The notes below the pieces were generated by a model that had not been told where the DNA came from, did no database searches, and saw nothing but the letters and a program-made list of their open reading frames with translations. Shown piece by piece: positions 55,866-63,967 of a stretch of DNA of 64,000 nucleotides. The stretch's first letter is position 1. Each line of letters opens with the position of its first letter. The position numbers were made by a program, and so were the translations under genes. The stretch is from Streptomyces huiliensis (GTDB lineage Bacteria; Actinomycetota; Actinomycetes; Streptomycetales; Streptomycetaceae), in the NCBI RefSeq assembly GCF_020037025.1, contig NZ_JAIQLH010000006.1:19076-83075 (forward strand), in the 5' to 3' direction.

Positions 55866-56951
55866 ATGAATGGCGACCCCACCGGGACCGTGCCCGCGCG
55901 CCGTCCCTTCTGCACGATCATCCCCCCACACGTCCTCGACCGACTGGCCACGTCCGACGACCCCCGGCACTTCGAGCCCGCCCGCCGCACCCTCGAACAC
56001 GACGGCGCCCTGCGCACCCGCCGCCGTGTCACCGCCATCCGCGGCATCACCGTCGAGGCCGAAGCCGAGGCCGCGGCCACAACCGACACCCCGAACCGCA
56101 CGATCTACGACGCGGGCCACCGCACCCGGCTGCCCGGCGAGAAAGTGCACGACGAGGGCGGCGCCCCCTGCCAGGACGCCACCGTCAACCGGGCCCACGC
56201 GGGCCTCGGCGCCACCTACGACCTCTTCTTCAAGGTCTACGGCCGCCGCTCCATCGACGACCGCGGCCTGCCGCTGAACGCGACCGTCCACTACGGCCAG
56301 GAGTACAACAACGCCTTCTGGGACGGCGACCAGATGGTCTTCGGCGACGGCGACGGCGAGATCTTCCTCGACTTCACCCTCCCCGTCGACGTCATCGGCC
56401 ACGAACTGACCCACGGCGTCACCCAGCACACCGCCAACCTGGAGTACTACGGCCAGTCCGGCGCGCTCAACGAGTCCCTGTCGGACGTCTTCGGCTCACT
56501 GATCAAGCAGTACGCCCTCGGCCAGACCACCGCCCAGGCGGACTGGCTCATCGGGGAGGGCCTCCTCGCTCCGAAAGTCCACGGCACCGCCCTGCGCTCC
56601 ATGAAGGCCCCGGGCACCGCCTACGACGACCCCAGGCTGGGCAAGGACCCCCAGCCCGCCGTCATGGACGACTACGTCCGCACCTCCCGTGACAACGGCG
56701 GCGTGCACATCAACTCCGGCATCCCCAACCACGCCTTCTACCTGCTGGCCACCGCACTCGGCGGCAACGCCTGGGAGCGCGCCGGCAAGATCTGGTACGC
56801 CACCCTCACCGGCGGCGAACTCGCCTCCGACGCCGACTTCGCCACGTTCGCCCGCCTGAGCGCCGCCGCGTCCCGCACCCTCTTCGGCGAGGGCGACGAG
56901 ACCCGCGCGGTCCTCAAGGCCTGGTCCCAGGTGGGTGTCCCCACCTCGTAA
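55866..56951 (+). CDS. M4-family metalloprotease, protealysin-like
   Basis: About 361 aa. Zinc metallopeptidase (thermolysin fold): HELTH (about 179-183), downstream Glu in NESLSD and His in HINSGIPNHAFYL. There is no signal peptide and only a short ~50-aa propeptide with CTIIPPHVLDRLA, the PPL/PxxLxxL-type motif of protealysins, so the enzyme may be intracellular or exported by a non-Sec route. ATG 55818 adds 16 aa and is an alternative start. The next gene encodes a protealysin inhibitor (emfourin-like), and the two probably form an operon. Confidence 0.9.
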   Translation: MNGDPTGTVPARRPFCTIIPPHVLDRLATSDDPRHFEPARRTLEHDGALRTRRRVTAIRGITVEAEAEAAATTDTPNRTIYDAGHRTRLPGEKVHDEGGAPCQDATVNRAHAGLGATYDLFFKVYGRRSIDDRGLPLNATVHYGQEYNNAFWDGDQMVFGDGDGEIFLDFTLPVDVIGHELTHGVTQHTANLEYYGQSGALNESLSDVFGSLIKQYALGQTTAQADWLIGEGLLAPKVHGTALRSMKAPGTAYDDPRLGKDPQPAVMDDYVRTSRDNGGVHINSGIPNHAFYLLATALGGNAWERAGKIWYATLTGGELASDADFATFARLSAAASRTLFGEGDETRAVLKAWSQVGVPTS

Positions 56952-56980
56952 GGCGGTGCCCGGCGGGCCACAATGGCGCC

Positions 56981-57247
56981 ATGCGGATCGTCATCACACG
57001 AACCGGCGGCTTCGCCGGGATCGAGCGCCGGGCCGAACTGGACACCACAGGACGGCCCGACGCCACCCACCTCGAAGCCCTCGCCCACCGCGCCCTGACC
57101 CCCGGCCGCGACGCCCCCGCCCGCGGCGTCCCCGACGGCTTCCACTACGAAATCACGGTCGACAACCGCAAGGTCCACCTCGCCGACCCCCACCTCACCG
57201 AGGACCAGCGCGAACTGATCAGGACGGTGCTACGGGAAGGGGCGTGA
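56981..57247 (+). CDS. emfourin-like inhibitor of M4 protealysin
   Basis: 88 aa, begins MRIVITRTGGFAGIERR with FHYEITVDNRKVHL, the pattern of the emfourin family, cytosolic protein inhibitors of protealysin-like M4 proteases encoded next to them. CACAAT 6 nt upstream of the ATG could be a -10 box, but it may also be read through from the protease. Likely protects cytoplasmic proteins from the uncleared enzyme. Confidence 0.8.
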   Translation: MRIVITRTGGFAGIERRAELDTTGRPDATHLEALAHRALTPGRDAPARGVPDGFHYEITVDNRKVHLADPHLTEDQRELIRTVLREGA

Positions 57248-57315
57248 AACCGCCTGTGTGAACGGATCAGGGCGTTACCCTGCTCGAATACGTCATCGAA
57301 CAGGGGGGGGAGACC

Positions 57316-57639
57316 GTGTTCCCGTCGAGTCCGGACTTGGGAGTCCAGGCCCACCGGCCCAAATCCGCCGCGGCCGAGTTCCACTCCGCGAGCAGCGACG
57401 GCCGGGACTCCGGCAAGCTCGACGACCCCCCACGCGCGAGCGCCGCTCACCATGGGTGGGCCGCCGCTACGGCGAGTGACGAGTGCGTGGCTTCCTGGCG
57501 CAGCCGCCTGCACGAGCTAGGCCATTCCGCCCGCTCCGCCGCCGCGGCGGTAACCGAGTCCATGGATGCCTACTCAGGCACAGACCACTCCATCGCCGAC
57601 GGCCTGCGCAAGGCCGGCGGTTCTCTGGAGGATGCCTGA
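57316..57639 (+). CDS. small ESX/EspC-like protein
   Basis: 107 aa, helical C-terminal half (ASDECVASWRSRLHELGHSARSAAAAVTESM) typical of ESX-type secreted partners in Streptomyces; Trp in SWRSRLH sits like the WXG. The N-terminal ~45 aa are disordered. GTG start with GGGGGGAG 3 nt upstream. Its stop overlaps the next start (TGATG). First gene of a second WXG100 locus. Confidence 0.75.
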   Translation: MFPSSPDLGVQAHRPKSAAAEFHSASSDGRDSGKLDDPPRASAAHHGWAAATASDECVASWRSRLHELGHSARSAAAAVTESMDAYSGTDHSIADGLRKAGGSLEDA

Positions 57640-59012
57640 TGGTGTCAGTACCCGAACTCAAGAACGCCAAGCCGAAGCTCTGGCGCGACGCCGCCGACGA
57701 TGTCCTGCGGGCGGCCAAACACTGCGAGGAGATCGGCGGTCTGGCCCGCGACCACGTCGCCCCTACGCTGCAACAGTGCTGGATAGGTGACACGGGTGAA
57801 AAGGCCCGCCGCGTCTTCGTCGACCACGCGAACGAGTACGAGGCCGCGAGCCTGTCCCTGCGCGCGCTCACCAAGGCGTACGACCATCTCGCCGAGGTGG
57901 TTGAGGGCTCCCAACGGGATCTGTTGAGCGCTCTCGAGTGGGCGAGTTCGCATGATCTACACGTGGACGAGAGCGGCCGCGTGCAACTCGCAAAGCAAGT
58001 GGTCACCGCCCCGGGTGACACGACGTACACCGACCGGATCAGGCACGTGGAGGGCATCGTCCGGGACGCCCTGGACAAGGCGACCAAGGCCGACGCGGTG
58101 GCGGCGGCCGCGATGCGCACGGTCAAGGGGCTGGCCGAGATCAGGGACCCGGCGCTGGTGAAAGAAGGTCTGACCGAGAACAGCCCGCTCAACATCGCCC
58201 TCCGGCTCGCCGGCCGGGTGAAGAAGGACGGTCTGCACCCGGTCAATGTCTCGCCCGCACAGATCGCCGCGATGGAGCGGGCCGCCAAGGAGACGGGCAT
58301 GAGCAGGACACTGCTCCTGGCGATCCTCTGGCAGGAACAACAGGCGTACCAGAACCAGGAGAAGACGGACGGCGGCCCCCGGACCGCGTACGGACGGCTG
58401 CGGGACTTCATGCTGGAGGAGACGATCAAGCCGGACAAGTCGCTCGGCATCGCGCACATGAAGCTCAAAACGGCCCGTGCAGTCATCGCCGCGCACACGG
58501 ACCGTTTCACGGCTGAGGGCCGCTCCCTGAACGAACTCAGCGACCGCCAACTCACCAAGTACATCGAGGAGAACCCCAACGAGGACATCCGGCTGAGCGC
58601 CTACTACCTCAAAGACCTCAAAAAGAACCCCTATGGAGCCCGGAGCGACAAGCACTTGTTCATGCTGTACGCGGCGGACACGCAGCAGGTGCGGGAGTAC
58701 AACGAGCGCTACGGCGACGCCACCGAGGGACGTGATGGAGCGATCGGCCGCCGCGCGGCCAACTGGGACCAGCTGAAACCCCACCTCGAGGATGCCCAGC
58801 GCTGGGACGGGCTTTCCGATGCGCAGCGGGAACGAGCGATCAAGCAGTTGGAGAGCCAGGCCCCCAAGGGGCGGTACATCGACCTCAGTCCCCTCTACGA
58901 CACGGGTGGCCCCTCGTCGGGGACCGGTACAGGCAAACCGAAATTCCACGTACCCCCGCCTCCCGCCGTCCCCTCGCCGTCCCCCGGTCCCGCGCCCACG
59001 CCCCCCAAGTGA
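57639..59012 (+). CDS. WXG100-type effector with lysozyme/lytic-transglycosylase-like domain
   Basis: 457 aa. N-terminal WXG-like hairpin (about 1-100; CWIGDTGEKARRVF with WIG at about 47). Helical linker. At about 205-310 a domain with AAKETGMSRTLLLAILWQEQQAY (candidate catalytic Glu at about 232), then KSLGIAHMKLKTARAVI, which matches the E...S-x-G-x-x-Q/H-x pattern of GH23/SLT-like lytic transglycosylases. Then a helical region and a Pro-rich disordered C-terminus (VPPPPAVPSPSPGPAPTPP). No signal peptide; type VII export is inferred. Probably degrades peptidoglycan. Stop overlaps the following lipoprotein start. Confidence 0.75.
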   Translation: MVSVPELKNAKPKLWRDAADDVLRAAKHCEEIGGLARDHVAPTLQQCWIGDTGEKARRVFVDHANEYEAASLSLRALTKAYDHLAEVVEGSQRDLLSALEWASSHDLHVDESGRVQLAKQVVTAPGDTTYTDRIRHVEGIVRDALDKATKADAVAAAAMRTVKGLAEIRDPALVKEGLTENSPLNIALRLAGRVKKDGLHPVNVSPAQIAAMERAAKETGMSRTLLLAILWQEQQAYQNQEKTDGGPRTAYGRLRDFMLEETIKPDKSLGIAHMKLKTARAVIAAHTDRFTAEGRSLNELSDRQLTKYIEENPNEDIRLSAYYLKDLKKNPYGARSDKHLFMLYAADTQQVREYNERYGDATEGRDGAIGRRAANWDQLKPHLEDAQRWDGLSDAQRERAIKQLESQAPKGRYIDLSPLYDTGGPSSGTGTGKPKFHVPPPPAVPSPSPGPAPTPPK

Positions 59013-59848
59013 CGGGCGCGCTCATGAAGCGGAAACCGCGACGGTTCGCCAGTGCGGCGCTGGGCGTCGTGCTGCTCACCTCATGTGGGGTCCTGGACGA
59101 GGAGAAGCGGCCGGCGCTGACGCCCATGCCCAGTGGGGTCCCGGACGGGCCCCTCTTCGCCGACGCCGACGCCGTGGTGGCCGCCCTGGACAAGGCCGGG
59201 CTCCCCTGCCGGATCGTACGCAGGGGCAGGACGGACCCGGACTTTGGTACCGGGCTGGACTGCGTGTCCGTACTGAACGGCATCAAGTTCGAGAATCAGA
59301 TCGACGTCATCAACACGCGGCAGAAGAACTACCGGGACCGGAACGGCGACTCGATCGCCGCGCGCCACAAGGCCCCGTTCAGCCAGACCATCGTCGCCGC
59401 GGGCAACTGGTACATCAACGTCACCGAGCCCCGCTTCGCGTCCCGGGTCGCCAAGGCCCTGCACGGCGTCGTGCTCCCGCCGGAGAAGGTGAAGATCCCC
59501 GACTATCCGTTGCCGAGCCTTCCCGCCGAGCCCCGGTACAAGAGCCTCGGCGCGCTGGCCGACGCGCTCGGCGAGGTCGTCGGGTGCGATGAGCGGTCGG
59601 AGGAGCTCGGAGGGACGATGACGTGTACCACCGGGAAGCGGACCGGCACCCCCAACTGCGCCACCCTCGCGCTGCACGCCACCCCCGCGGACCGCGACCG
59701 CACGCTGCGGGAGGCCATCGCGTACAAGGGCGTCCCGGCGACCCTCGTCGCCGCCGGGAACTGGACCGTCAACCTCTGCGACTACGGGCTGGGCGGGACC
59801 GTCGCGCGGGGGCTGCGCGGCAGGGTCGTGAGTTATGACGGGGGCTGA
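59009..59848 (+). CDS. lipoprotein with duplicated domain, candidate partner/immunity of the WXG lysozyme
   Basis: About 275 aa. Signal and lipobox VVLLTSC (Cys near 26). Two homologous repeats of about 100 aa: copy 1 ends FSQTIVAAGNWYINV then LHGVVLPP, copy 2 ends PATLVAAGNWTVNL then RGRVVSYD, so VAAGNW-x-NV/L is shared. The GTG start overlaps the upstream stop (GTGA); an ATG at 59024 would still give the signal. Location outside the membrane, directly behind a cell-wall hydrolase, suggests immunity (inference). Family not recognised. Confidence 0.75.
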   Translation: MTGALMKRKPRRFASAALGVVLLTSCGVLDEEKRPALTPMPSGVPDGPLFADADAVVAALDKAGLPCRIVRRGRTDPDFGTGLDCVSVLNGIKFENQIDVINTRQKNYRDRNGDSIAARHKAPFSQTIVAAGNWYINVTEPRFASRVAKALHGVVLPPEKVKIPDYPLPSLPAEPRYKSLGALADALGEVVGCDERSEELGGTMTCTTGKRTGTPNCATLALHATPADRDRTLREAIAYKGVPATLVAAGNWTVNLCDYGLGGTVARGLRGRVVSYDGG

Positions 59849-59876
59849 GGCCCCGCCCCCCGTCCGGCCCGGCGGC

Positions 59877-60827
59877 CTAGAAGCCGAGCTTGCGGAGCTG
59901 CTTCGGGTCGCGCTGCCAGTCCTTGGCGACCTTGACGTGCAGGTCGAGGTAGACGGGCGTGCCGAGCAGGGCCTCGATGTGCTTGCGGGACTTCATGCCG
60001 ACCTGCTTCAGGCGGGCGCCCTTGGGGCCGATGATGATGCCCTTCTGGCTGGGGCGCTCGATGTAGACGTTGGCGTGGATGTCGAGCAGCGGCTTGTCGG
60101 CCGACCGGTCCTCGCGGGGCAGCATCTCCTCGACGACGACGGCGATGGAGTGCGGCAGCTCGTCGCGGACGCCCTCCAGAGCGGCCTCGCGGATCAGCTC
60201 CGCGACCATGACCTGCTCGGGCTCGTCGGTGAGGTCGCCCTCGGGGTAGAGCGGCGGGCTCTCCGGCAGCATGGGCGCGATCAGGTCCGCCAGCAGGGAG
60301 ACCTGAGTGTCGCCCACCGCCGAGACCGGGACGATCTCCGCCCACTGGATGCCCAGCTCCTCGCCCAGCCGCTGGATGGCGATCAGCTGCTCGGCGAGCG
60401 TCTTGGAGTCGACCAGGTCCGTCTTGGTGACGATGGCGATCTTGGGGGTCTTCTTGATCCCGGCCAGTTCGCCGGCGATGAAGCGGTCGCCGGGGCCGAG
60501 CTTCTGGTCGGCCGGCAGGCAGAAGCCGATCACGTCGACCTCGGCCCAGGTGGTCCGGACGACGTCGTTCAGCCGCTCGCCGAGCAGGGTGCGCGGCTTG
60601 TGCAGGCCCGGGGTGTCGACCAGCACGAGCTGGGCGTCGGGGCGGTGCACGATGCCGCGCACGGTGTGGCGCGTGGTCTGCGGCCGGTTGGAGGTGATGG
60701 CGACCTTCGTCCCCACCAGTGCGTTGGTCAGGGTCGACTTGCCCGCGTTGGGGCGGCCGACGAAGCACGCGAAGCCCGCGCGGTGGGGCGCCTGGGAGGG
60801 GGATGAAGCCTTGTCCATGGGATTCAT
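59877..60827 (-). CDS. era: GTPase Era
   Basis: Ribosome-assembly GTPase acting on 16S rRNA. 316 aa. G1 GRPNAGKST, G2 with RPQTTRHTV, G3 DTPG, G4 TKTDL, G5 SAV; C-terminal KH domain with IIIGPKGARLKQVG (about 269-282). Start ATG 60827 or 60818 (GGGGAG upstream at 10 nt). Conserved core gene next to a cytidine-deaminase-like gene. Confidence 0.96.
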   Translation of the reverse strand: MNPMDKASSPSQAPHRAGFACFVGRPNAGKSTLTNALVGTKVAITSNRPQTTRHTVRGIVHRPDAQLVLVDTPGLHKPRTLLGERLNDVVRTTWAEVDVIGFCLPADQKLGPGDRFIAGELAGIKKTPKIAIVTKTDLVDSKTLAEQLIAIQRLGEELGIQWAEIVPVSAVGDTQVSLLADLIAPMLPESPPLYPEGDLTDEPEQVMVAELIREAALEGVRDELPHSIAVVVEEMLPREDRSADKPLLDIHANVYIERPSQKGIIIGPKGARLKQVGMKSRKHIEALLGTPVYLDLHVKVAKDWQRDPKQLRKLGF

Positions 60828-60918
60828 TCTCCCCGATCCCCCGTCCTTCGCCGACCAGCGGGCGCGGGGAGCCGGTCGGCGGCTGCGTGAAGCCGGTCGG
60901 CCCGCCGCCGGGAGCCCG

Positions 60919-61272
60919 TCAGCCCGCCGTCACGATCACCGACGGTACGCCGTCCGGGCCCGCGAGCAGGACCGGGGTGTCCGGTCCGCCGAGGTCGCGG
61001 ACAGCCGCGCGGTCGGCGTCCGGAACGGCCGCCGCCTCGGAGACGACCGCCGCCGCCTCCAGGGACCTCGCACCACTGGCCACGGCCATGGCCACCGCCG
61101 TGGCCAGGGCGCTCAGCCGCAGCGAGTCGAGGGCGACGGTGCCGGCCACGTACGTACGGCCGGTCTCGTCCCGTACGGCCGCGCCCTCCGGCACGGCGTT
61201 GCGGGCGCGGGTGGCGCGGGCGAGCGTGATGAGCTTGCGGTCCTCGGGGTCGAGCTCGGTGATCTCCGTCAT
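60919..61272 (-). CDS. cytidine-deaminase-like protein lacking the zinc-site motifs
   Basis: 117 aa, in the usual place upstream of era where actinobacteria carry a cytidine deaminase. N-terminal DPEDRKLITLARATRARNAVPEGAAVRD matches the CDA family. The catalytic [CH]AE is replaced by ATAVAMAV and no PCxxC follows, so catalytic activity is improbable; it may be a structural or regulatory relative. A TATCCT box ends 6 nt before the ATG, fitting a leaderless mRNA. Confidence 0.8.
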   Translation of the reverse strand: MTEITELDPEDRKLITLARATRARNAVPEGAAVRDETGRTYVAGTVALDSLRLSALATAVAMAVASGARSLEAAAVVSEAAAVPDADRAAVRDLGGPDTPVLLAGPDGVPSVIVTAG

Positions 61273-61278
61273 GGGCCG

Positions 61279-61284
61279 AGGATA
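61279..61284 (-). promoter_or_regulatory. putative -10 box (TATCCT) of a leaderless transcript
   Basis: On the minus strand, ends exactly 6 nt before ATG 61272. Confidence 0.5.
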
Positions 61285-61358
61285 GTGAGGCGCCCGCCCG
61301 CGTCCGCCACCGGTCGGCTCGCCGGCCCTCAGCTCGCCGGCACTCGGCCCGCCGCCCG

Positions 61359-62249
61359 TCAGCTCGCCACCGGGACGGAGTGCAGGCCGCCCCGCCGCGC
61401 CTCCGGCGAGTTCAGCCAGGCCACCCGCTCGGCCGTGTTCGTGCCCGGCACCGGGTTGTGCATCACGATCGTGAGGTCCGGCCGGGCCGGCACCTGGAGC
61501 GCCGTGACCTCGAAGGAGAGGGTGCCGACGACCGGGTGCTCGTACTCCTTGCCGAGCTGCCCGGCCGGCTGCACGTCGTTGCGCGCCCACAGCGCGGCGA
61601 ACTCCGGGCACCCCGCCGCCAGTTCCTCGACGATCAACGCGAACCCCTCGTCGTCCGGGCGCTGCGCCCAGGCGGCGCGGTACTGGGCGACGACGTGCCC
61701 GGCGTTCCGCTCCCAGTTCGCCGCGCGCGAGCGGTAGACGGGGTCGGTGAAGTAGGAGATCAGGCAGTTCTGCCGGATCTCCGGGCGGAAGCCCATGACG
61801 ACGGCGGCCGACTCGTTGTAGGCGACCGTGTTCCAGTAGGGGTCCATGATGTGCGCGGGGTTGGGCAGCCAGCCGTCGATCAGCCGCATCAGGCCGTCGC
61901 ACAGATGGTCCGGGTCCTCGACGACGGAGTCGGGCAGCGGCGGGTTGAGACCGGCGAGGACGTACAGGTGGCGGCGCTCGCTCCCGGTCAGCCGGAGGAC
62001 GCGGGCCACCGCGTCGAGCACCTGCGGGGAGACGGTGATGTCCCGCCCCTGCTCCAGCCACTGGTACCAGGACGCGCCCACCCCCGCGAGCACGGCGACC
62101 TCCTCCCGCCGCAGCCCCGGCGTGCGACGCCGGCCGCCGCCGTCCGGCAGGCCCGCCTCCGCCGGGCTCACCCGGGCCCGCCGGCTCATCAGGAAGTCGC
62201 GCAGTTCCGGGCGGCGGTTCGGCCCGGCGGCGCGCGTGCGTGTCGTCAC
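61359..62249 (-). CDS. XRE-family regulator with MmyB-like ligand domain
   Basis: 296 aa, same family as the product at 19308: RRRTPGLRREEVAVLAGVGASWYQWLEQGRDITVSPQVLDAVA (split across about 40-85) and an MmyB-like C-terminus. GTG 62249 has GAGGGGGAACC upstream and is preferred to the ATG at 62267. Divergent from an MFS exporter. Likely represses that exporter in response to a small lipophilic ligand (inference). Confidence 0.9.
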   Translation of the reverse strand: MTTRTRAAGPNRRPELRDFLMSRRARVSPAEAGLPDGGGRRRTPGLRREEVAVLAGVGASWYQWLEQGRDITVSPQVLDAVARVLRLTGSERRHLYVLAGLNPPLPDSVVEDPDHLCDGLMRLIDGWLPNPAHIMDPYWNTVAYNESAAVVMGFRPEIRQNCLISYFTDPVYRSRAANWERNAGHVVAQYRAAWAQRPDDEGFALIVEELAAGCPEFAALWARNDVQPAGQLGKEYEHPVVGTLSFEVTALQVPARPDLTIVMHNPVPGTNTAERVAWLNSPEARRGGLHSVPVAS

Positions 62250-62278
62250 GGTTCCCCCTCGTCGCATTCCCCTGTGTC

Positions 62279-62298
62279 TGGTGGTGCGGCCACCACCA
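62279..62298. promoter_or_regulatory. inverted repeat TGGTGGTG-CGGC-CACCACCA
   Basis: Perfect 8-bp arms between the divergent XRE and MFS genes. Candidate operator; the sequence differs from the site in the paralogous module at 20270. Confidence 0.5.
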
Positions 62299-62345
62299 TA
62301 AGTGCCGACTCCCCGGCCTTATTCCGGAAGCCCGAGGGTGGACAC

Positions 62346-63827
62346 ATGGCGCTCGAAACGTCCCCCTCCCCCACCGTCACTTCCGCCCCTACCCCCTCTG
62401 TCTCCTCCCCCGCCCCCGATCCGGCGGACTCCCGGATGACCGCCCGCGCGAAGCTGGTCCTGCTGGTGCTGTGTGCCGCGCAGTTCATGGTCGCGCTCGA
62501 CTTCTCCATCCTGAACGTGGCCCTCCCCGTCCTCGGCGACGACCTCGGCATGGGCCGCTCCGACCTCCAGTGGGCCGTCACCGCGTTCGCCCTGCCCTCC
62601 GGCGGCTTCCTGCTCCTCTTCGGACGGATCGCCGACCTCTACGGCCGACGCCGCCTCTTCCTCGCCGGACTGACCCTCTTCACGGCGTCCTCGGTCCTGG
62701 CCACCCTCGCCTGGGACCCCGCGTCCTTCCTCACCGGCCGGGCCCTCCAGGGCCTCGGCGCGGCCGTCATCGTGCCGACCGGCATGTCCCTGCTGACCAC
62801 CACCTTTCCCGAGGGCCCGCAGCGCGAACGCGCCCTTGGCATCAGCAGCACCCTGCTGTCACTCGGCTTCACCATCGGCATGGTGCTCGGCGGCGTCATG
62901 ACGGACGGCCTCGGCTGGCGCTCCACCATGGGCCTGCTCGGCGTCGCCGGCGTCGGCGTGCTGCTGCTCGCCCCCGGCCTGCTCACCGAGTCTCGGCGCA
63001 AGGACCGCCCCCGGCTCGACCTCCCCGGCGCGGTGACCGTCACCGGCGGGCTGCTGGCCCTGATCTACGCCCTGTCGACCGCGGCCGAGAGCGGCCTCGG
63101 CCGGACGGACGTCGTCGTCACCCTCGTCACCGGACTCGTCCTGCTCGCCGCGTTCGCCGTCGTCGAGTCCCGGGCCGCCGAACCGCTGGTCTCCCTGCCG
63201 ATGCTGCGCCGGCCGACGGTCGCCTTCGGCAACCTCGCCGGCCTGACGACCTTCGCGACGATGAGCGCGGCGATCTTCCTGCTCACCCTCTACCTCCAGG
63301 ACGTCCTGCACCTCTCGGCGTTCCGCACCGGCCTCATCTTCGGCGTCGAGGGCGTCGTCGCGGTCCTCGCCGGCACGGTGGCGCCCAAGGTGATCGCCCG
63401 CTTCGGCACCCGCACCACCCTCGTCACCGGCCTGCTGATCCAGGCGGCCTGCACCGCGCTGCTCCTCGGCGTCGGCCGCTCGTCGGGCGCCTGGCTGACG
63501 CTGGTGGGCATCTCGCTCGGCGTCATCGGCCACCTGTGGGCGATCGTCGCCTACGGCGTCACCGCCACCTCGGGCCTCCCGGACGGCGAACAGGGCCTGG
63601 CCACCGGCCTGGTCACCAGCTCCCAGCAGGTCGGGATCACCGTCGGCATCCCGCTGCTCAGCGCCCTCGCCTCGGCGCACACGGCCGCGCTGCGGGCGGA
63701 CGGCGAGGACGGCGTCGGGGCCGCGCTCGGCGGGATCAGGCTGGGGCTCGGGGTCGACGCGGCGGTCGTGGCGGGAGTGGCCGTTCTGGTGGCGGTGGGG
63801 CTGCGGGGGCGGGGCGCGAAGCGCTGA
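62346..63827 (+). CDS. MFS multidrug exporter (DHA2, 14 TM)
   Basis: 493 aa. Ser/Thr/Pro-rich N-terminus (about 30 aa), then about 14 membrane segments: CAAQFMVALDFSILNVALPV (TM1), FGRIADLYGRRRLFLAG (motif A), and LSLGFTIGMVLGGVMTDG (motif C-like). ATG 62346 with GAGGG about 6 nt upstream. Divergent from the MmyB-like XRE gene as in the first module at 20 kb; the two exporters are homologous but not close copies. Confidence 0.92.
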   Translation: MALETSPSPTVTSAPTPSVSSPAPDPADSRMTARAKLVLLVLCAAQFMVALDFSILNVALPVLGDDLGMGRSDLQWAVTAFALPSGGFLLLFGRIADLYGRRRLFLAGLTLFTASSVLATLAWDPASFLTGRALQGLGAAVIVPTGMSLLTTTFPEGPQRERALGISSTLLSLGFTIGMVLGGVMTDGLGWRSTMGLLGVAGVGVLLLAPGLLTESRRKDRPRLDLPGAVTVTGGLLALIYALSTAAESGLGRTDVVVTLVTGLVLLAAFAVVESRAAEPLVSLPMLRRPTVAFGNLAGLTTFATMSAAIFLLTLYLQDVLHLSAFRTGLIFGVEGVVAVLAGTVAPKVIARFGTRTTLVTGLLIQAACTALLLGVGRSSGAWLTLVGISLGVIGHLWAIVAYGVTATSGLPDGEQGLATGLVTSSQQVGITVGIPLLSALASAHTAALRADGEDGVGAALGGIRLGLGVDAAVVAGVAVLVAVGLRGRGAKR

Positions 63828-63851
63828 CGCTGCGCGCTGGGCGGGGCGGGG

Positions 63852-63967
63852 GGTGCCCCGGTCCCGCCCCTTCACCGTTTCTTGCAGGGGAGGGCCCCCG
63901 CACCCCCCGAAACCGCGCTCCGCGCGGTTGTCCTCAAACTCCCCCAGAGGGGGTACCCCCAGACGGG
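63852..63967. repeat. dispersed modular repeat, locus E
   Basis: Opposite orientation: GTGCCCCGGTCCCGCCCCTT, an AGGGCCCCCGCACCCCC module, the AACCGCGCTCCGCGCGGTT hairpin and GTCCTCAAAC, then a divergent CCCCAGAGGGGGTACCCCC hairpin and AGACGGG. Follows the end of the MFS gene. Confidence 0.85.
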
